From NCBI RefSeq assembly GCF_018614585.1, contig NZ_JAGGOI010000034.1, positions 62,001-126,000 of the forward strand: a stretch of 64,000 nt of DNA, read 5' to 3'. The notes beneath the pieces were generated by a model, which searched no databases, had not been told where the DNA came from, and worked only from the letters and a program-made list of their open reading frames with translations. Numbering within the stretch: the first letter of the stretch is position 1; the number at the start of each line of letters is the position of its first letter. Shown one piece after another: positions 16,596 through 25,089 of this stretch. This DNA comes from Streptomyces sp. ISL-1 (GTDB lineage Bacteria > Actinomycetota > Actinomycetes > Streptomycetales > Streptomycetaceae). The position numbers and the translations under genes are program-made.

Positions 16596-17864
16596 TCAGA
16601 GGCGCTCAACGGTTTCCGCGGTGCAGCGATTGCAGGCGTCGAACACATAGCGGGCGGTCCGTTCCACCAATGCGTAATCGAATACGTCGTGGTCAGTGGC
16701 GATGACGACGGCGTCGGAAGCCGCGACCTGTTCCTCGGTGAGTTCGACGCACAGGATGTCCTCGGGCAGTCGCGAAGGGTCGACGTGCGGCTCCACCGCG
16801 AGGACGTGAGCGCCCAGTTGCCTCAGTCCGAGAGCCACGGCGACGGCAGGGGATTCCCGGATGTCGCCGGCATTCCTCTTGTAGGCGAGCCCGAGGACCA
16901 GGATCTGACTGCCGTTGACCGGCTTACGACGGGCGTTGAGCCCTCTGGCAACGCGCAGTACCACATGGTCGGGCATATGGCTGTTGATGTCGTTGGCCAG
17001 TGTCACGAAGCGGAAGTCATGCCGAAGCGTCTGCTTGACCTGCCACGAGAGATAGGAGGGATCGATGGGCAAGCAATGCCCTCCGACGCCGGGCCCGGGC
17101 AGAAAGCGCATGAAGCCGAACGGCTTGCTCGCCGCCGCGTCGATCACTTCCCAGATGTCGATGTCGAGTGGTTTGCAGAACATCGCAAGTTCGTTGACGA
17201 GGGCGATGTTGACATGGCGGAAGGTGTTCTCCAAAAGCTTGGTCAGCTCGGCCGTGCGTGGTGAACTCACCGGGACAGTACGGTCCACGACGTCGTCGTA
17301 GAACTGCTCGACATGCCGCAGGGAGACGTCGTTCAAACCGGAGACCACCTTGGGGGTGTTCTCCAGTCGCCACGTCGGGTTTCCCGGATCAATTCGTTCC
17401 GGGCTGTATCCAAGGAAGAAGTCCTCGCCTGCCCGGAGCCCGCTGCCTGCCTCCAGGATCGGGGACACCACGTGCTCGGTTGTGCACGGATACGTGGTGG
17501 ACTCGAGGATCACCGTGGCGTTCGGCCGGAGTTGCTGGGCGACTGCCTGTGCGGCGGTCTCCACGAAACTCAGGTCGGGGACGCCGTCCTTCAGGGGGGT
17601 CGGCACCGTGATGACGCAGACATCGAAGTCCGCGGCATCGGCATAATCGGTACTCAGGGAATAGCGGCCCGAGTTGAGGGCTGCCAGTAGTCGATGGGAC
17701 GTCACGTCCTCGGCGAACGACTCGCCGGCGGCCAGACGCTTGACGCGCATCTCGTCCACATCGAGACCCACGACGTTGTGCCCGGCTTCCACCACACGAA
17801 CCGCGAGTGGTAGCCCCACATACCCTTGGCCGACCACTACGACCTTCTTTGTTGTCACCGACAC
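16596..17864 (-). CDS. Nucleotide-sugar dehydrogenase (UDP-GlcNAc/ManNAc 6-dehydrogenase, WbpA/WecC-like)
   Basis: A 422-residue NAD-dependent four-electron dehydrogenase making a UDP-uronic acid. Rossmann motif VVVVGQGYVGLPLA opens the protein; the substrate segment FFLGYSPERIDPGN and the catalytic GPGVGGHCLPIDP (active Cys) follow, with the C-terminal VLGLAYKRNAGDIRESPA domain. The SPERIDPGN form is typical of the N-acetylhexosamine dehydrogenases rather than UDP-glucose dehydrogenases, so UDP-GlcNAcA or UDP-ManNAcA is the likely product; this is inference. The GTG at 17864 is preferred to an upstream in-frame start at 17918 because AGAGAGGAG lies 5-6 bp before it and the Rossmann strand begins a few residues later. 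Divergent from the epimerase gene at 18.1 kb. Confidence 0.87.
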   Translation of the reverse strand: MSVTTKKVVVVGQGYVGLPLAVRVVEAGHNVVGLDVDEMRVKRLAAGESFAEDVTSHRLLAALNSGRYSLSTDYADAADFDVCVITVPTPLKDGVPDLSFVETAAQAVAQQLRPNATVILESTTYPCTTEHVVSPILEAGSGLRAGEDFFLGYSPERIDPGNPTWRLENTPKVVSGLNDVSLRHVEQFYDDVVDRTVPVSSPRTAELTKLLENTFRHVNIALVNELAMFCKPLDIDIWEVIDAAASKPFGFMRFLPGPGVGGHCLPIDPSYLSWQVKQTLRHDFRFVTLANDINSHMPDHVVLRVARGLNARRKPVNGSQILVLGLAYKRNAGDIRESPAVAVALGLRQLGAHVLAVEPHVDPSRLPEDILCVELTEEQVAASDAVVIATDHDVFDYALVERTARYVFDACNRCTAETVERL

Positions 17865-18132
17865 GGTGACTCCTCTCTGCTTGCCAAGCAGAATGTTTCG
17901 GAGGAATATGCCTGGCACTCGCTCGACGCGGCTTCCTGTCCGTCTCTTGAGTGAAAATCATCAGGCGAATGGAGCCATGTCGGCCGCTGAGGGGCCGCGA
18001 ACGGCCTAATTGCAGGATTCCATTCATTCTATTTGCGGTATCCACGGCTATCGTGGACATGCGTTGCCGGTGCACATGCCCCCGGCAACGTCCCCACCGG
18101 CAACTCCCCACCGGCAAAAATGGAGTGACGGC

Positions 18133-19206
18133 GTGATGGAACGTCCGAAGTACCTGGTCACCGGAGGAGCCGGCTTCATCGGCTCCCATCTCGTCGATGC
18201 ACTGCTGGCCCGTGGTGAGCCGGTTGTTGTACTCGATGACCTCAGCACCGGACGAATGGAGAACCTTGCAGGTGCGCGCGGGCAGGATAACTTCAAATTC
18301 GTCCACGGCTCCGTACTGGATGCATCGCTCGTCGACGAGTTGGTGCGTGACTGTGATTCTGTGATGCACCTGGCGGCGGCCGTAGGCGTGAAACTCATCG
18401 TCGAACAGCCGCTGAATTCGTTCACCATCAACACCAAAGGCACCGAAACTGTCATCGGATCCGCTCACCGCTATGGCCGACGAGTAATCCTGGCCAGCAC
18501 ATCGGAGATCTACGGAAAGAATTCCTCCGGACCGCTGAGCGAGACCTCCGACCGCATCCTGGGCAGTCCCTCAATCCCACGTTGGTCCTACAGCACCGCC
18601 AAGGCGGTCGACGAGATCCTCGCCGAGCTGTACCGCCGGGAGTACGGACTGCGGTCCACCATCGTGCGGTTCTTCAACACCGTCGGCCCTCGGCAGAGCC
18701 CCGCCTACGGCATGGTCATCCCGAGATTCGCCCGTCAGGCAGTCCGGGGAGAACCCCTCACGGTCTACGGCACCGGGGAGCAGAGCCGCTGCTTCCTCCA
18801 TGTCGCGGATGTGGTCGAGGCGCTCTTGTCGCTGATCGACCTTCCGGATGCCGTGGGTGAGACCTTCAACATCGGAAGCGACGAGGAGATCAGCATCCTC
18901 GATCTGGCGGAGCGGATCATCGCCTGCGCCGAGAGCACTTCGTCCGTGAACCGTCTCTCCTACAGCGAGGCCTACGGACCGGGGTTCGAAGACATGGAGC
19001 GTCGGGTCCCCGACACCACGAAACTGAGGGCCTTCACCGGCTGGCAGCCGCACCGGAACCTCGACGATGTACTGGCGGACGCCGTCGCGGACGCCCGAAG
19101 TGAGGTGAGCCGGCAGGTACTCGGGCTTGTCGCTGAAGGCCAGGCCAAGGGAGACACCGACAGTTCCACCGGTCAGACCGTGCTGGCGGGTCCATGTCCG
19201 GTCTGA
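18133..19206 (+). CDS. NAD-dependent epimerase/dehydratase (extended SDR)
   Basis: A 357-residue extended short-chain dehydrogenase acting on nucleotide sugars. TGGAGFIGSHLVDALL is the NAD-binding site, VLDDLSTGRMENL follows, and the catalytic pair is in RWSYSTAKAVDE (YxxxK) with the STSEIYG strand supplying Ser. RFFNTVGPRQSPAYGMVIPRF resembles UDP-glucuronate decarboxylase and related GalE-like enzymes. With the adjacent dehydrogenase, a decarboxylase or 4-epimerase role on a UDP-uronic acid is plausible but not proved. GTG 18133 and ATG 18136 are adjacent; the GGAG at 18122-18125 spaces best with the GTG. The 3' end overlaps the next gene by 13 bp. Confidence 0.82.
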   Translation: MMERPKYLVTGGAGFIGSHLVDALLARGEPVVVLDDLSTGRMENLAGARGQDNFKFVHGSVLDASLVDELVRDCDSVMHLAAAVGVKLIVEQPLNSFTINTKGTETVIGSAHRYGRRVILASTSEIYGKNSSGPLSETSDRILGSPSIPRWSYSTAKAVDEILAELYRREYGLRSTIVRFFNTVGPRQSPAYGMVIPRFARQAVRGEPLTVYGTGEQSRCFLHVADVVEALLSLIDLPDAVGETFNIGSDEEISILDLAERIIACAESTSSVNRLSYSEAYGPGFEDMERRVPDTTKLRAFTGWQPHRNLDDVLADAVADARSEVSRQVLGLVAEGQAKGDTDSSTGQTVLAGPCPV

Positions 19207-20228
19207 GCCCGTGGCTGGTGTCGGCAGTAGCGGGGCTGGGAGCTCTCTTCATCGCGGCACTGCTGACCGAACCACTGCGGCGCCTTGCTCTGAGGCGCGG
19301 GTACACCGACCAGCCGAACGCACGCAGAGTCCATGTCCACCCCACGCCTTATCTCGGCGGCATCGCGGTCGCGATTGCCACCCTGGTCTCCGCGGGTGTG
19401 GTGACACTCGTCGCGAAGGAGCACGACGCCACGGTCGGCGTCGTGCTCACATGCGCCGCGCTCATCGCCGTGCTCGGCCTCACCGACGATCTGCGTCAGC
19501 TCAGCATCCGATTTCGTCTCTGTGTCGAGGCCGCGGCGGCCCTGGTGGTGGTTCTGTGGTGCGGCCATCCCGTGTTCTTCGGTACCTGGCTCGACGTGGT
19601 ACTCGCCGTCGCGTGGATCCTCTTCACCACCAACGCGTTCAACCTGCTGGACAACATGGACGGGGTGGTATCCACGGTGACCGCGATCACCGCCGGATTC
19701 CTCTGCTGCGCCGCTCTCTCCGTCGGTATGGTCGGCACCGCCTCGGTCATGGCTGCGTTGGCGGGGGCTTGCGCGGGCTTCCTCTTCCACAACTGGCATC
19801 CGGCGCGGATCTTTCTCGGTGACGCGGGCTCACTTTTCGTGGGCTTTCTGGTGTCGTCCGCCACTGTGGCTCTGCACAGGGACAACGCCGCCCTTTCCGG
19901 GTACACCAGCTTTTTCCTCATCACCCTGGTCGTCACCGCGGACACCGGCCTGGTCATGGTCGCCCGTCGCAGGGAGGGCAGGCCCGTACTGCAGGGCGGC
20001 AGGGATCACATCGCCCACCGGCTCCGGCGGCTCGGACTGACTGTTCGTCAGATCACCGTCGTCATCGGAGGCTTCGCTGCCATGACGTGCCTGACAGCAG
20101 TACTCGTCATGTTCAAGGCTGTCCCGGAAAGCGCCGTGCTGGTCACGGTTGTCACGGTGACCGTAGTTGCCTGGGGCCTGCTTCTGAGAGTCCCGGTCTA
20201 CACCGTAAGAGCGGACGGACAGGCCTGA
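19194..20228 (+). CDS. Undecaprenyl-phosphate sugar-1-phosphate transferase (WecA/TagO/MraY-like)
   Basis: A 344-residue polytopic protein (about ten hydrophobic segments) of the polyprenyl-phosphate glycosyl-1-phosphate transferase family. Family landmarks: RRVHVHPTPYLGGIAVAI, VLGLTDDLRQLSIRFRL (Asp pair), NAFNLLDNMDGV, ARIFLGDAGSLFVGF, and the cytoplasmic GGRDHIAHRLRRLGL with the His motif. It should transfer a HexNAc-1-phosphate to undecaprenyl phosphate and so start each repeat unit of the polysaccharide. It overlaps the upstream epimerase gene by 13 bp (coupled translation). A perfect 23-bp hairpin begins inside its last codons. Confidence 0.88.
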   Translation: MSGLSPWLVSAVAGLGALFIAALLTEPLRRLALRRGYTDQPNARRVHVHPTPYLGGIAVAIATLVSAGVVTLVAKEHDATVGVVLTCAALIAVLGLTDDLRQLSIRFRLCVEAAAALVVVLWCGHPVFFGTWLDVVLAVAWILFTTNAFNLLDNMDGVVSTVTAITAGFLCCAALSVGMVGTASVMAALAGACAGFLFHNWHPARIFLGDAGSLFVGFLVSSATVALHRDNAALSGYTSFFLITLVVTADTGLVMVARRREGRPVLQGGRDHIAHRLRRLGLTVRQITVVIGGFAAMTCLTAVLVMFKAVPESAVLVTVVTVTVVAWGLLLRVPVYTVRADGQA

Positions 20229-20268
20229 GGGGAGCCACGGCGCGTCGCCGTGGCTCCCCTCAGGCCTG
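20220..20268. terminator. Perfect 23-bp hairpin between convergent genes
   Basis: A 23-bp perfect inverted repeat with 3-nt loop (CGT). The left arm contains the last codons and the TGA of the WecA-like gene; the right arm ends 13 bp before the stop of the convergent epimerase gene. It can terminate both. Same stem and loop length as the hairpin at 14924-14972, different sequence. Confidence 0.82.
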
Positions 20269-20280
20269 TCGTCAGCCCAC

Positions 20281-21249
20281 TTACACCGCGAGCGACTGGG
20301 CCGGGGGCAGCGCCTCGTACTCGGGGAGCGTGCGGAACCAGCGCACCGTCTCGGCCAGTCCACGCGGCAGCGACACCTGGGCGACATCGGGGAAGAGCCC
20401 GCGCAGCAGACCGTCCGCGGCCTGGGAGTGGCGGACGTCTCCCGCCCTTGCCTCCTCGTGCCGGATGTCGGCCGGAGACCCGACGATTTCCTCGAGCTGC
20501 TGGGCCAGGTCGATGAGAGGCACCCGCGTACCGAAGGCCAGGTTCACCGGACTTGGGTAGGTGACCTTGCGCAGGACCGCGTCGGCCAGCACCCTGACGA
20601 CGGTGCCGACATAGGTGAAGTCCCGCGTCTGCAGTCCGTCGCCGAAAATCCTCAAGGGCCTGCCGCGCAGCAGCGCATCGATGAAGGCCGGGATCACGGC
20701 GGCGTAGGCATGGCCGGCCGACTGCAACGGCCCGTAGACGTTGAAGAACCGGAACGCCAGAACCCGCAGGTCGAACGAGGCGCCGTAGGCCAGGACATAG
20801 GACTCGGTGGCGAGTTTGCTCGCGGCATAGGGGCTCAGTGGCTGGGTCGGCAGCTCCTCATGTTTCGGAAGTACGGAAACGGCGCCGTAGACCGAGGAGG
20901 ACGAGGCGGCGACCACCGGAACGTGTCTGTGACGGCATGCCTCCAGGACGTACACCGTCCCCGTAGCGTTGACGTTGTGGCTGGCGACGGGGTCCGCCAG
21001 GGAGCGCGGCACGGACGGGCGGGCCGCGAGGTGGACGACGGCGTCCGCTTTGGCGACGACGCTTTCGAGGAGGTCCGGATCGAGAATGCTGCCCTCGATC
21101 AGCTCCACGTCGGTCCCCGCCAGGTTGGCTGCGGAACCTGTGCTCAGGTCGTCCAGAGCGATGACCTTGCCCACCGCCGGACGCGATGCGAGCTCTTGGC
21201 AAAGGTTGGCGCCGATGAACCCGGCGCCTCCGGTAACAAGGACGTTCAA
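20281..21249 (-). CDS. NAD-dependent epimerase/dehydratase (GalE/UDP-GlcNAc 4-epimerase-like)
   Basis: A 322-residue extended SDR: VLVTGGAGFIGANLCQEL, ALDDLSTGSAANL, AVVHLAARPSVPRS, ASSSSVYGAVS, and PYAASKLATESYV with the YxxxK pair. LAFRFFNVYGPLQSAGHAYAA and IFGDGLQTRDFTYV are the substrate-pocket segments of the UDP-HexNAc 4-epimerase (WbpP/Gne) group. The start codon is TTG at 21249, overlapping the upstream glycosyltransferase stop as TTGA, so it is translated by coupling with that gene. Confidence 0.82.
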   Translation of the reverse strand: MNVLVTGGAGFIGANLCQELASRPAVGKVIALDDLSTGSAANLAGTDVELIEGSILDPDLLESVVAKADAVVHLAARPSVPRSLADPVASHNVNATGTVYVLEACRHRHVPVVAASSSSVYGAVSVLPKHEELPTQPLSPYAASKLATESYVLAYGASFDLRVLAFRFFNVYGPLQSAGHAYAAVIPAFIDALLRGRPLRIFGDGLQTRDFTYVGTVVRVLADAVLRKVTYPSPVNLAFGTRVPLIDLAQQLEEIVGSPADIRHEEARAGDVRHSQAADGLLRGLFPDVAQVSLPRGLAETVRWFRTLPEYEALPPAQSLAV

Positions 21250-22454
21250 CAGTGCTCACCTTTCGAACGGGGTGCGGTCCACCAGCCGCGGGTGACGGCG
21301 ATGGAGGTGTAGAGAGCCTGCGTGCCGGCCACCAGACGTTCCTCGCCGAAGCGCTGGGTGGTGAACGTACGCGCTCGTGCCCCCATCTCCCGGCGCAGTT
21401 TCCCGTCGCGCAGAAGCGTCACCGTGTGGCGAGCGAGTTGATCCGACGACAGTCCTGCCAGGAGCCCCGTCGTACGGTCTTGTACGACCTCGGCGACGCT
21501 GCCGACGTCGGTGGCCACCGCCGGCAGCCCCGACAGGCCGGCCTCGATCAGACTGACGGGCATGCCTTCGTTGTCCGAGGTCAGCAGTACCAGGTCGGCC
21601 GCCGCGTACACCGTCTCCACGTCTGCGCGCCAGCCCAGCAGGTGCAGCGAGTCACCGAGCTCGGTGACTGCCTCCGGGTCCGGCTGGAAGTCGCCGGCTC
21701 CACACATCACGAATTGCGCTGCGGGCACGGCACGGCGCACCTCTCGGGCCACGGCGAGAAATCGGTCGGGGCGCTTGATTGCGGTAATCCGACCCACATA
21801 GGCAACCACGGGACCGCCCTGCGGGATTCCGAGCCGGCGCCGGGCCTCGGCGGGCTCCGGTGCGGCTGGAAGCTTGGTGCCGGGCGGCGTGACCGTGTAT
21901 TGGTCCGCCTTTCCGATGCCGGCGGCGAGGAGGTCGTCCCGCACCTGGCTGCCCACGGCAACCAACCGATCGGTGAGGCCTGCCAGTCTGCGCTCGGTCT
22001 GCACCAGGAGCCGAGTCTTCGCCGGGGAGAAATAGCCGTGCAGGAGATGGCCGTGAAAGGTGTGCACCCGTGAGGGGACACGCGCCAGTACGGCAGCCGC
22101 CCGCCCCAGTGCGCCCGCTTTCGCTGTGTGTGTGTGGACGATATGCGGCCGGAACCGGCGCATGGCTGCCGTCAGTTCGAAAAGGCTGCGCACATCATCC
22201 GTGGGCCGCACAGCCCTTCCCAGCCCAGCGAGCCGGTGGACCGGCAGGTCGGGTGCCCGCTGATCCAGATAGTCAGCCTCATCCGAACCCACAAGTCCGG
22301 AAATCAGGTGATGGTCGAATCGCTCAGGATCCAGCCCCCGCAAGAGGGCCGAGACCTGCACAGCTGGACCACCGATATTCATTCGCGTGATCACTCGCAT
22401 CACGCGCAGGCGTGGGATGCCGAAACCCCTGGTTCGGTACATGGCGGTCGACAT
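21246..22454 (-). CDS. Glycosyltransferase family 4
   Basis: A 402-residue GT-B glycosyltransferase. The N-terminal domain starts at VMRVITRMNIGGPAVQVSAL, with HIVHTHTAKAGALGRAAA and RVHTFHGHLLHGYF typical of GT4 enzymes of exopolysaccharide loci. The C-terminal domain carries VVAYVGRITAIKRPDRFL and the nucleotide-sugar EX7E region in LTSDNEGMPVSLIEAGLSG. It should add one sugar of the repeat unit on the inner membrane face; donor and acceptor cannot be told. Start at ATG 22454 lacks a good ribosome site, so a start a dozen codons later (before LRVMRV) is possible. First gene of a unit with the 4-epimerase. Confidence 0.83.
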   Translation of the reverse strand: MSTAMYRTRGFGIPRLRVMRVITRMNIGGPAVQVSALLRGLDPERFDHHLISGLVGSDEADYLDQRAPDLPVHRLAGLGRAVRPTDDVRSLFELTAAMRRFRPHIVHTHTAKAGALGRAAAVLARVPSRVHTFHGHLLHGYFSPAKTRLLVQTERRLAGLTDRLVAVGSQVRDDLLAAGIGKADQYTVTPPGTKLPAAPEPAEARRRLGIPQGGPVVAYVGRITAIKRPDRFLAVAREVRRAVPAAQFVMCGAGDFQPDPEAVTELGDSLHLLGWRADVETVYAAADLVLLTSDNEGMPVSLIEAGLSGLPAVATDVGSVAEVVQDRTTGLLAGLSSDQLARHTVTLLRDGKLRREMGARARTFTTQRFGEERLVAGTQALYTSIAVTRGWWTAPRSKGEHC

Positions 22455-22711
22455 GTGCCAGATATTAAGCCGAACACACTCCGGTATCTGTCAAGGGCGC
22501 GAAGTATGTGTCCGCTGCTTTGGACAAGCCTCTCGGAAATATTTCGAGGGGCCGTGGAAGGATCGCCGAGAGCCCGGTATTCGGTCGATTCTTGCCTCCA
22601 CCGCCGCAGCGTCGACGCTCATCCCGGCCGGCGTCTGATATACCGCGTCAGTACGCACGTTTGCCGGGGAATCCGCGGTACATGCGCTCCCAGGAGGAAG
22701 GAGACCATGAG

Positions 22712-23602
22712 GTGATCGACTGCTCCAGCGAGGTAGAGCAAGGCAAGCGCTTCGCCTTCGGCCGCAACTGGCAGAAGTTCAGCAGGCTGGTCGACGAGGA
22801 CCGTATCGCTGCCGCTCGAGAGTCCCTCGTGGCGGCCTTGGGAACCGGCGACCTCGCCGGGCGCACGTTCTTGGACATCGGCTGCGGCAGCGGCCTGTTC
22901 TCGCTGGCCGCACTCCAACTCGGTGCGAAGGTGCACTCCTTCGACTACGATCCCGACGCTGTGGTGACCACCAGGCAACTACGCAACCGGTACGAGCCCG
23001 ACAGCGACTGGTGTGTGGAGCAGGGTTCGGTGCTGGATTCCTCCCAGATCTCCCGCCTCGGACGGTTCGACGTCGTCTACTCCTGGGGAGTGCTGCACCA
23101 CACGGGCGCTCTGTGGGAGGCCTTCGACACCGCCTGCCGACTGGTCGCCCCCGGCGGGTTGTTGTACGTGTCCATTTACAACGATCAGGGTCTGCGCAGC
23201 CGCGCGTGGACACATGTCAAGCGCACGTACAACTCCTCCGGCCCGGTGACGCGGCGTTTGCTGGTCGCCGGGAGTGGGATGTACCTGAACGCTCCCCGAC
23301 GAGCGGTCACCCTGCTGAAGTCGGCCATGACGGGGCAACGTCCCGTCGGCGGCCAGGCTCGACGTGCTCGCGGCATGTCCGCCCGATACGACCTCATCGA
23401 CTGGGTCGGAGGCTATCCCTTCGAAGTCGCTGCTCCGGAAGAGGTGTTCCGTGTGGGCCGCCGCCATGGGCTGGAGCTGCGCCATCTCAAGACCTGCGGA
23501 GGGGGCCTGGGCTGCAACGAGTACGTCTTCGCCTCGATCGCCGATCAGGACACCGCGCAGACGCCACCCGCCGCCGCACGCAGCGTGACGGCGGTGGCCT
23601 GA
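22712..23602 (+). CDS. Class I SAM-dependent methyltransferase
   Basis: A 296-residue methyltransferase. Motif I is TFLDIGCGSGLFSLAAL (SAM-binding GxGxG), acidic motif II follows as VHSFDYDPDAV, and VYSWGVLHHTGALWEAF with LVAPGGLLYVSIYND are the post-I motifs typical of small-molecule methyltransferases. The GTG at 22712 is preferred because GGAGGAAGGAG lies 8 bp upstream; an ATG at 22682 in the same frame lies on the other side of that site. Within a polysaccharide locus it probably O-methylates a sugar residue or lipid-linked intermediate; this is inference. It stands alone on the plus strand between minus-strand glycosyltransferase genes. Confidence 0.8.
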   Translation: MIDCSSEVEQGKRFAFGRNWQKFSRLVDEDRIAAARESLVAALGTGDLAGRTFLDIGCGSGLFSLAALQLGAKVHSFDYDPDAVVTTRQLRNRYEPDSDWCVEQGSVLDSSQISRLGRFDVVYSWGVLHHTGALWEAFDTACRLVAPGGLLYVSIYNDQGLRSRAWTHVKRTYNSSGPVTRRLLVAGSGMYLNAPRRAVTLLKSAMTGQRPVGGQARRARGMSARYDLIDWVGGYPFEVAAPEEVFRVGRRHGLELRHLKTCGGGLGCNEYVFASIADQDTAQTPPAAARSVTAVA

Positions 23603-23734
23603 CCAGCGTTACGATGCCCGCGCCCGATCCGGGCTGCCGGGCCCGGCCGGCGCCGCCGACGTCAGTAGAGGGCGGCGGCCGGCCGTACCGGGCATGCCGG
23701 CGCGGGGGTGCTCCGTTCCGGCTGTTCCCCGCGC

Positions 23735-24949
23735 TTACCTGACGGATCTGCGCTCCAGGAGTTCTTGGTAGAGGCTGATGTGCCGCTCCACCATCGTGTC
23801 CGCGCTCAGGTTCTCGAGAGCCCACCGCCGGGCAGCCTTCCCCAGTCGTGCGGCGGCGGCGCGGTCGGTAAGCATCCATTGCAGGCCCTGCGCCAGAGCA
23901 TCGGTGTCTGCCGGGGGCACCAGCACACCCCGCTCGCGCAGCAACTCCGGTGTTCCGCCCACCGCGGTGGCAACCACGGGCCGGCCGACTGCCATGGCCT
24001 CCATGACCGCGTTGCTCAGCCCCTCCTCCAGGGAGGGCAGCACGACGACGTCCGCCCTAGCGAGAAAAGCGGGCACATCGGTGCGATGGCCCAGAAAGCG
24101 TACATCGATGCCCAGCCGGTCGGCCTGCTTTTGCAGAGGGCTTCGCTCGGGACCCTCCCCGATCAGCACGAGGGTGCAGCGCTGCCCCTTCTGCTGCATC
24201 CGGCCGACGGCGTCGAGCAGGTACTGGTGGCCCTTGTAGGTCCGCAGGTTCGCCACGCACAGCACCACCGGCAGGTCCGTGGTCAGGTCGGCGGGAGTTG
24301 CCGTCCGGAAGTCCCGCTCCTCCATCCCGTTGTGAATCACGGCGATCTTGCCCTGTGGCAGACCTTCCTGGCGCCGGGCCTCCTCGGCGACGGCATGCGC
24401 GTTCGCCACGACGAAGTCGGTCATACCGGTGGCGGCCCGCTCCATGGCCAGCAGCCCACGGCGCCCTTCCTTGAAAGTGCCCAGACTGCGCCGCCCGGCC
24501 ACGCACACCGGAGTCCGTGCGAGGCGGGCCGCGGGAGCTGCCGCGATGTAGCAGTCGAACAAGTAGGCATGGAAGACCTGCGCCCGCGTGCGGCGCAGAT
24601 GTGTCACGAGCTGAGTGAACGCCCTCACTCCGACTGCGCCGTCCTTTGCTGCGGCTACAGGATGAACCCATGGCCGGTTGATTCCGCGGTATCCCAGGCT
24701 GACCGCCGTCACCCCGGAGCCGGACAGCTCTGCCTCACGTGGTCCTCCTTCGTACAGCAGGAGCAAGGTGGTCTCGATGCCTCGAGCCGCCAGACCGCGC
24801 GCCAGCATCACGACCTGCTTCTCCGCACCACCCAACCCAAGTTGACCGATCATCAGACAGACTCGGGACAGCTCGGCATCGCCGACGGCACTCCCGGCGA
24901 TCGGCACGGTCCTGGTCTCGCGGCATCCAGTCACTGATGTCAGCTCCAT
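23735..24949 (-). CDS. Glycosyltransferase family 4
   Basis: A 404-residue GT-B enzyme. CLMIGQLGLGGAEKQVVMLA is the classic N-terminal loop of GT4 enzymes, VFHAYLFDCYIAA and VAGRRSLGTFKEG follow, VVLCVANLRTYKGHQYLL starts the C-terminal domain and VVVLPSLEEGLSNAVMEAMA is the EX7E donor motif. The substrate is not predictable. The reading frame begins with a roughly 25-residue poorly conserved extension before the first strand, so the real start may be later than 24949. Last gene of the asnB-wzx-GT unit, separated from the flippase gene by 140 bp. Confidence 0.83.
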   Translation of the reverse strand: MELTSVTGCRETRTVPIAGSAVGDAELSRVCLMIGQLGLGGAEKQVVMLARGLAARGIETTLLLLYEGGPREAELSGSGVTAVSLGYRGINRPWVHPVAAAKDGAVGVRAFTQLVTHLRRTRAQVFHAYLFDCYIAAAPAARLARTPVCVAGRRSLGTFKEGRRGLLAMERAATGMTDFVVANAHAVAEEARRQEGLPQGKIAVIHNGMEERDFRTATPADLTTDLPVVLCVANLRTYKGHQYLLDAVGRMQQKGQRCTLVLIGEGPERSPLQKQADRLGIDVRFLGHRTDVPAFLARADVVVLPSLEEGLSNAVMEAMAVGRPVVATAVGGTPELLRERGVLVPPADTDALAQGLQWMLTDRAAAARLGKAARRWALENLSADTMVERHISLYQELLERRSVR

Positions 24950-25089
24950 CCAGCCAGCAGTTCAGGCACGACAAGGCGTGCTTTCCTTCTTGTCCAGGCT
25001 CTCAGCAGTTTTTGTACCGATATCAACCACGACGCGCGGTCGTCCGGGTGAATGGTCACAGCGGTGGCGGTCCGGCTGGCCGGTGGCGG

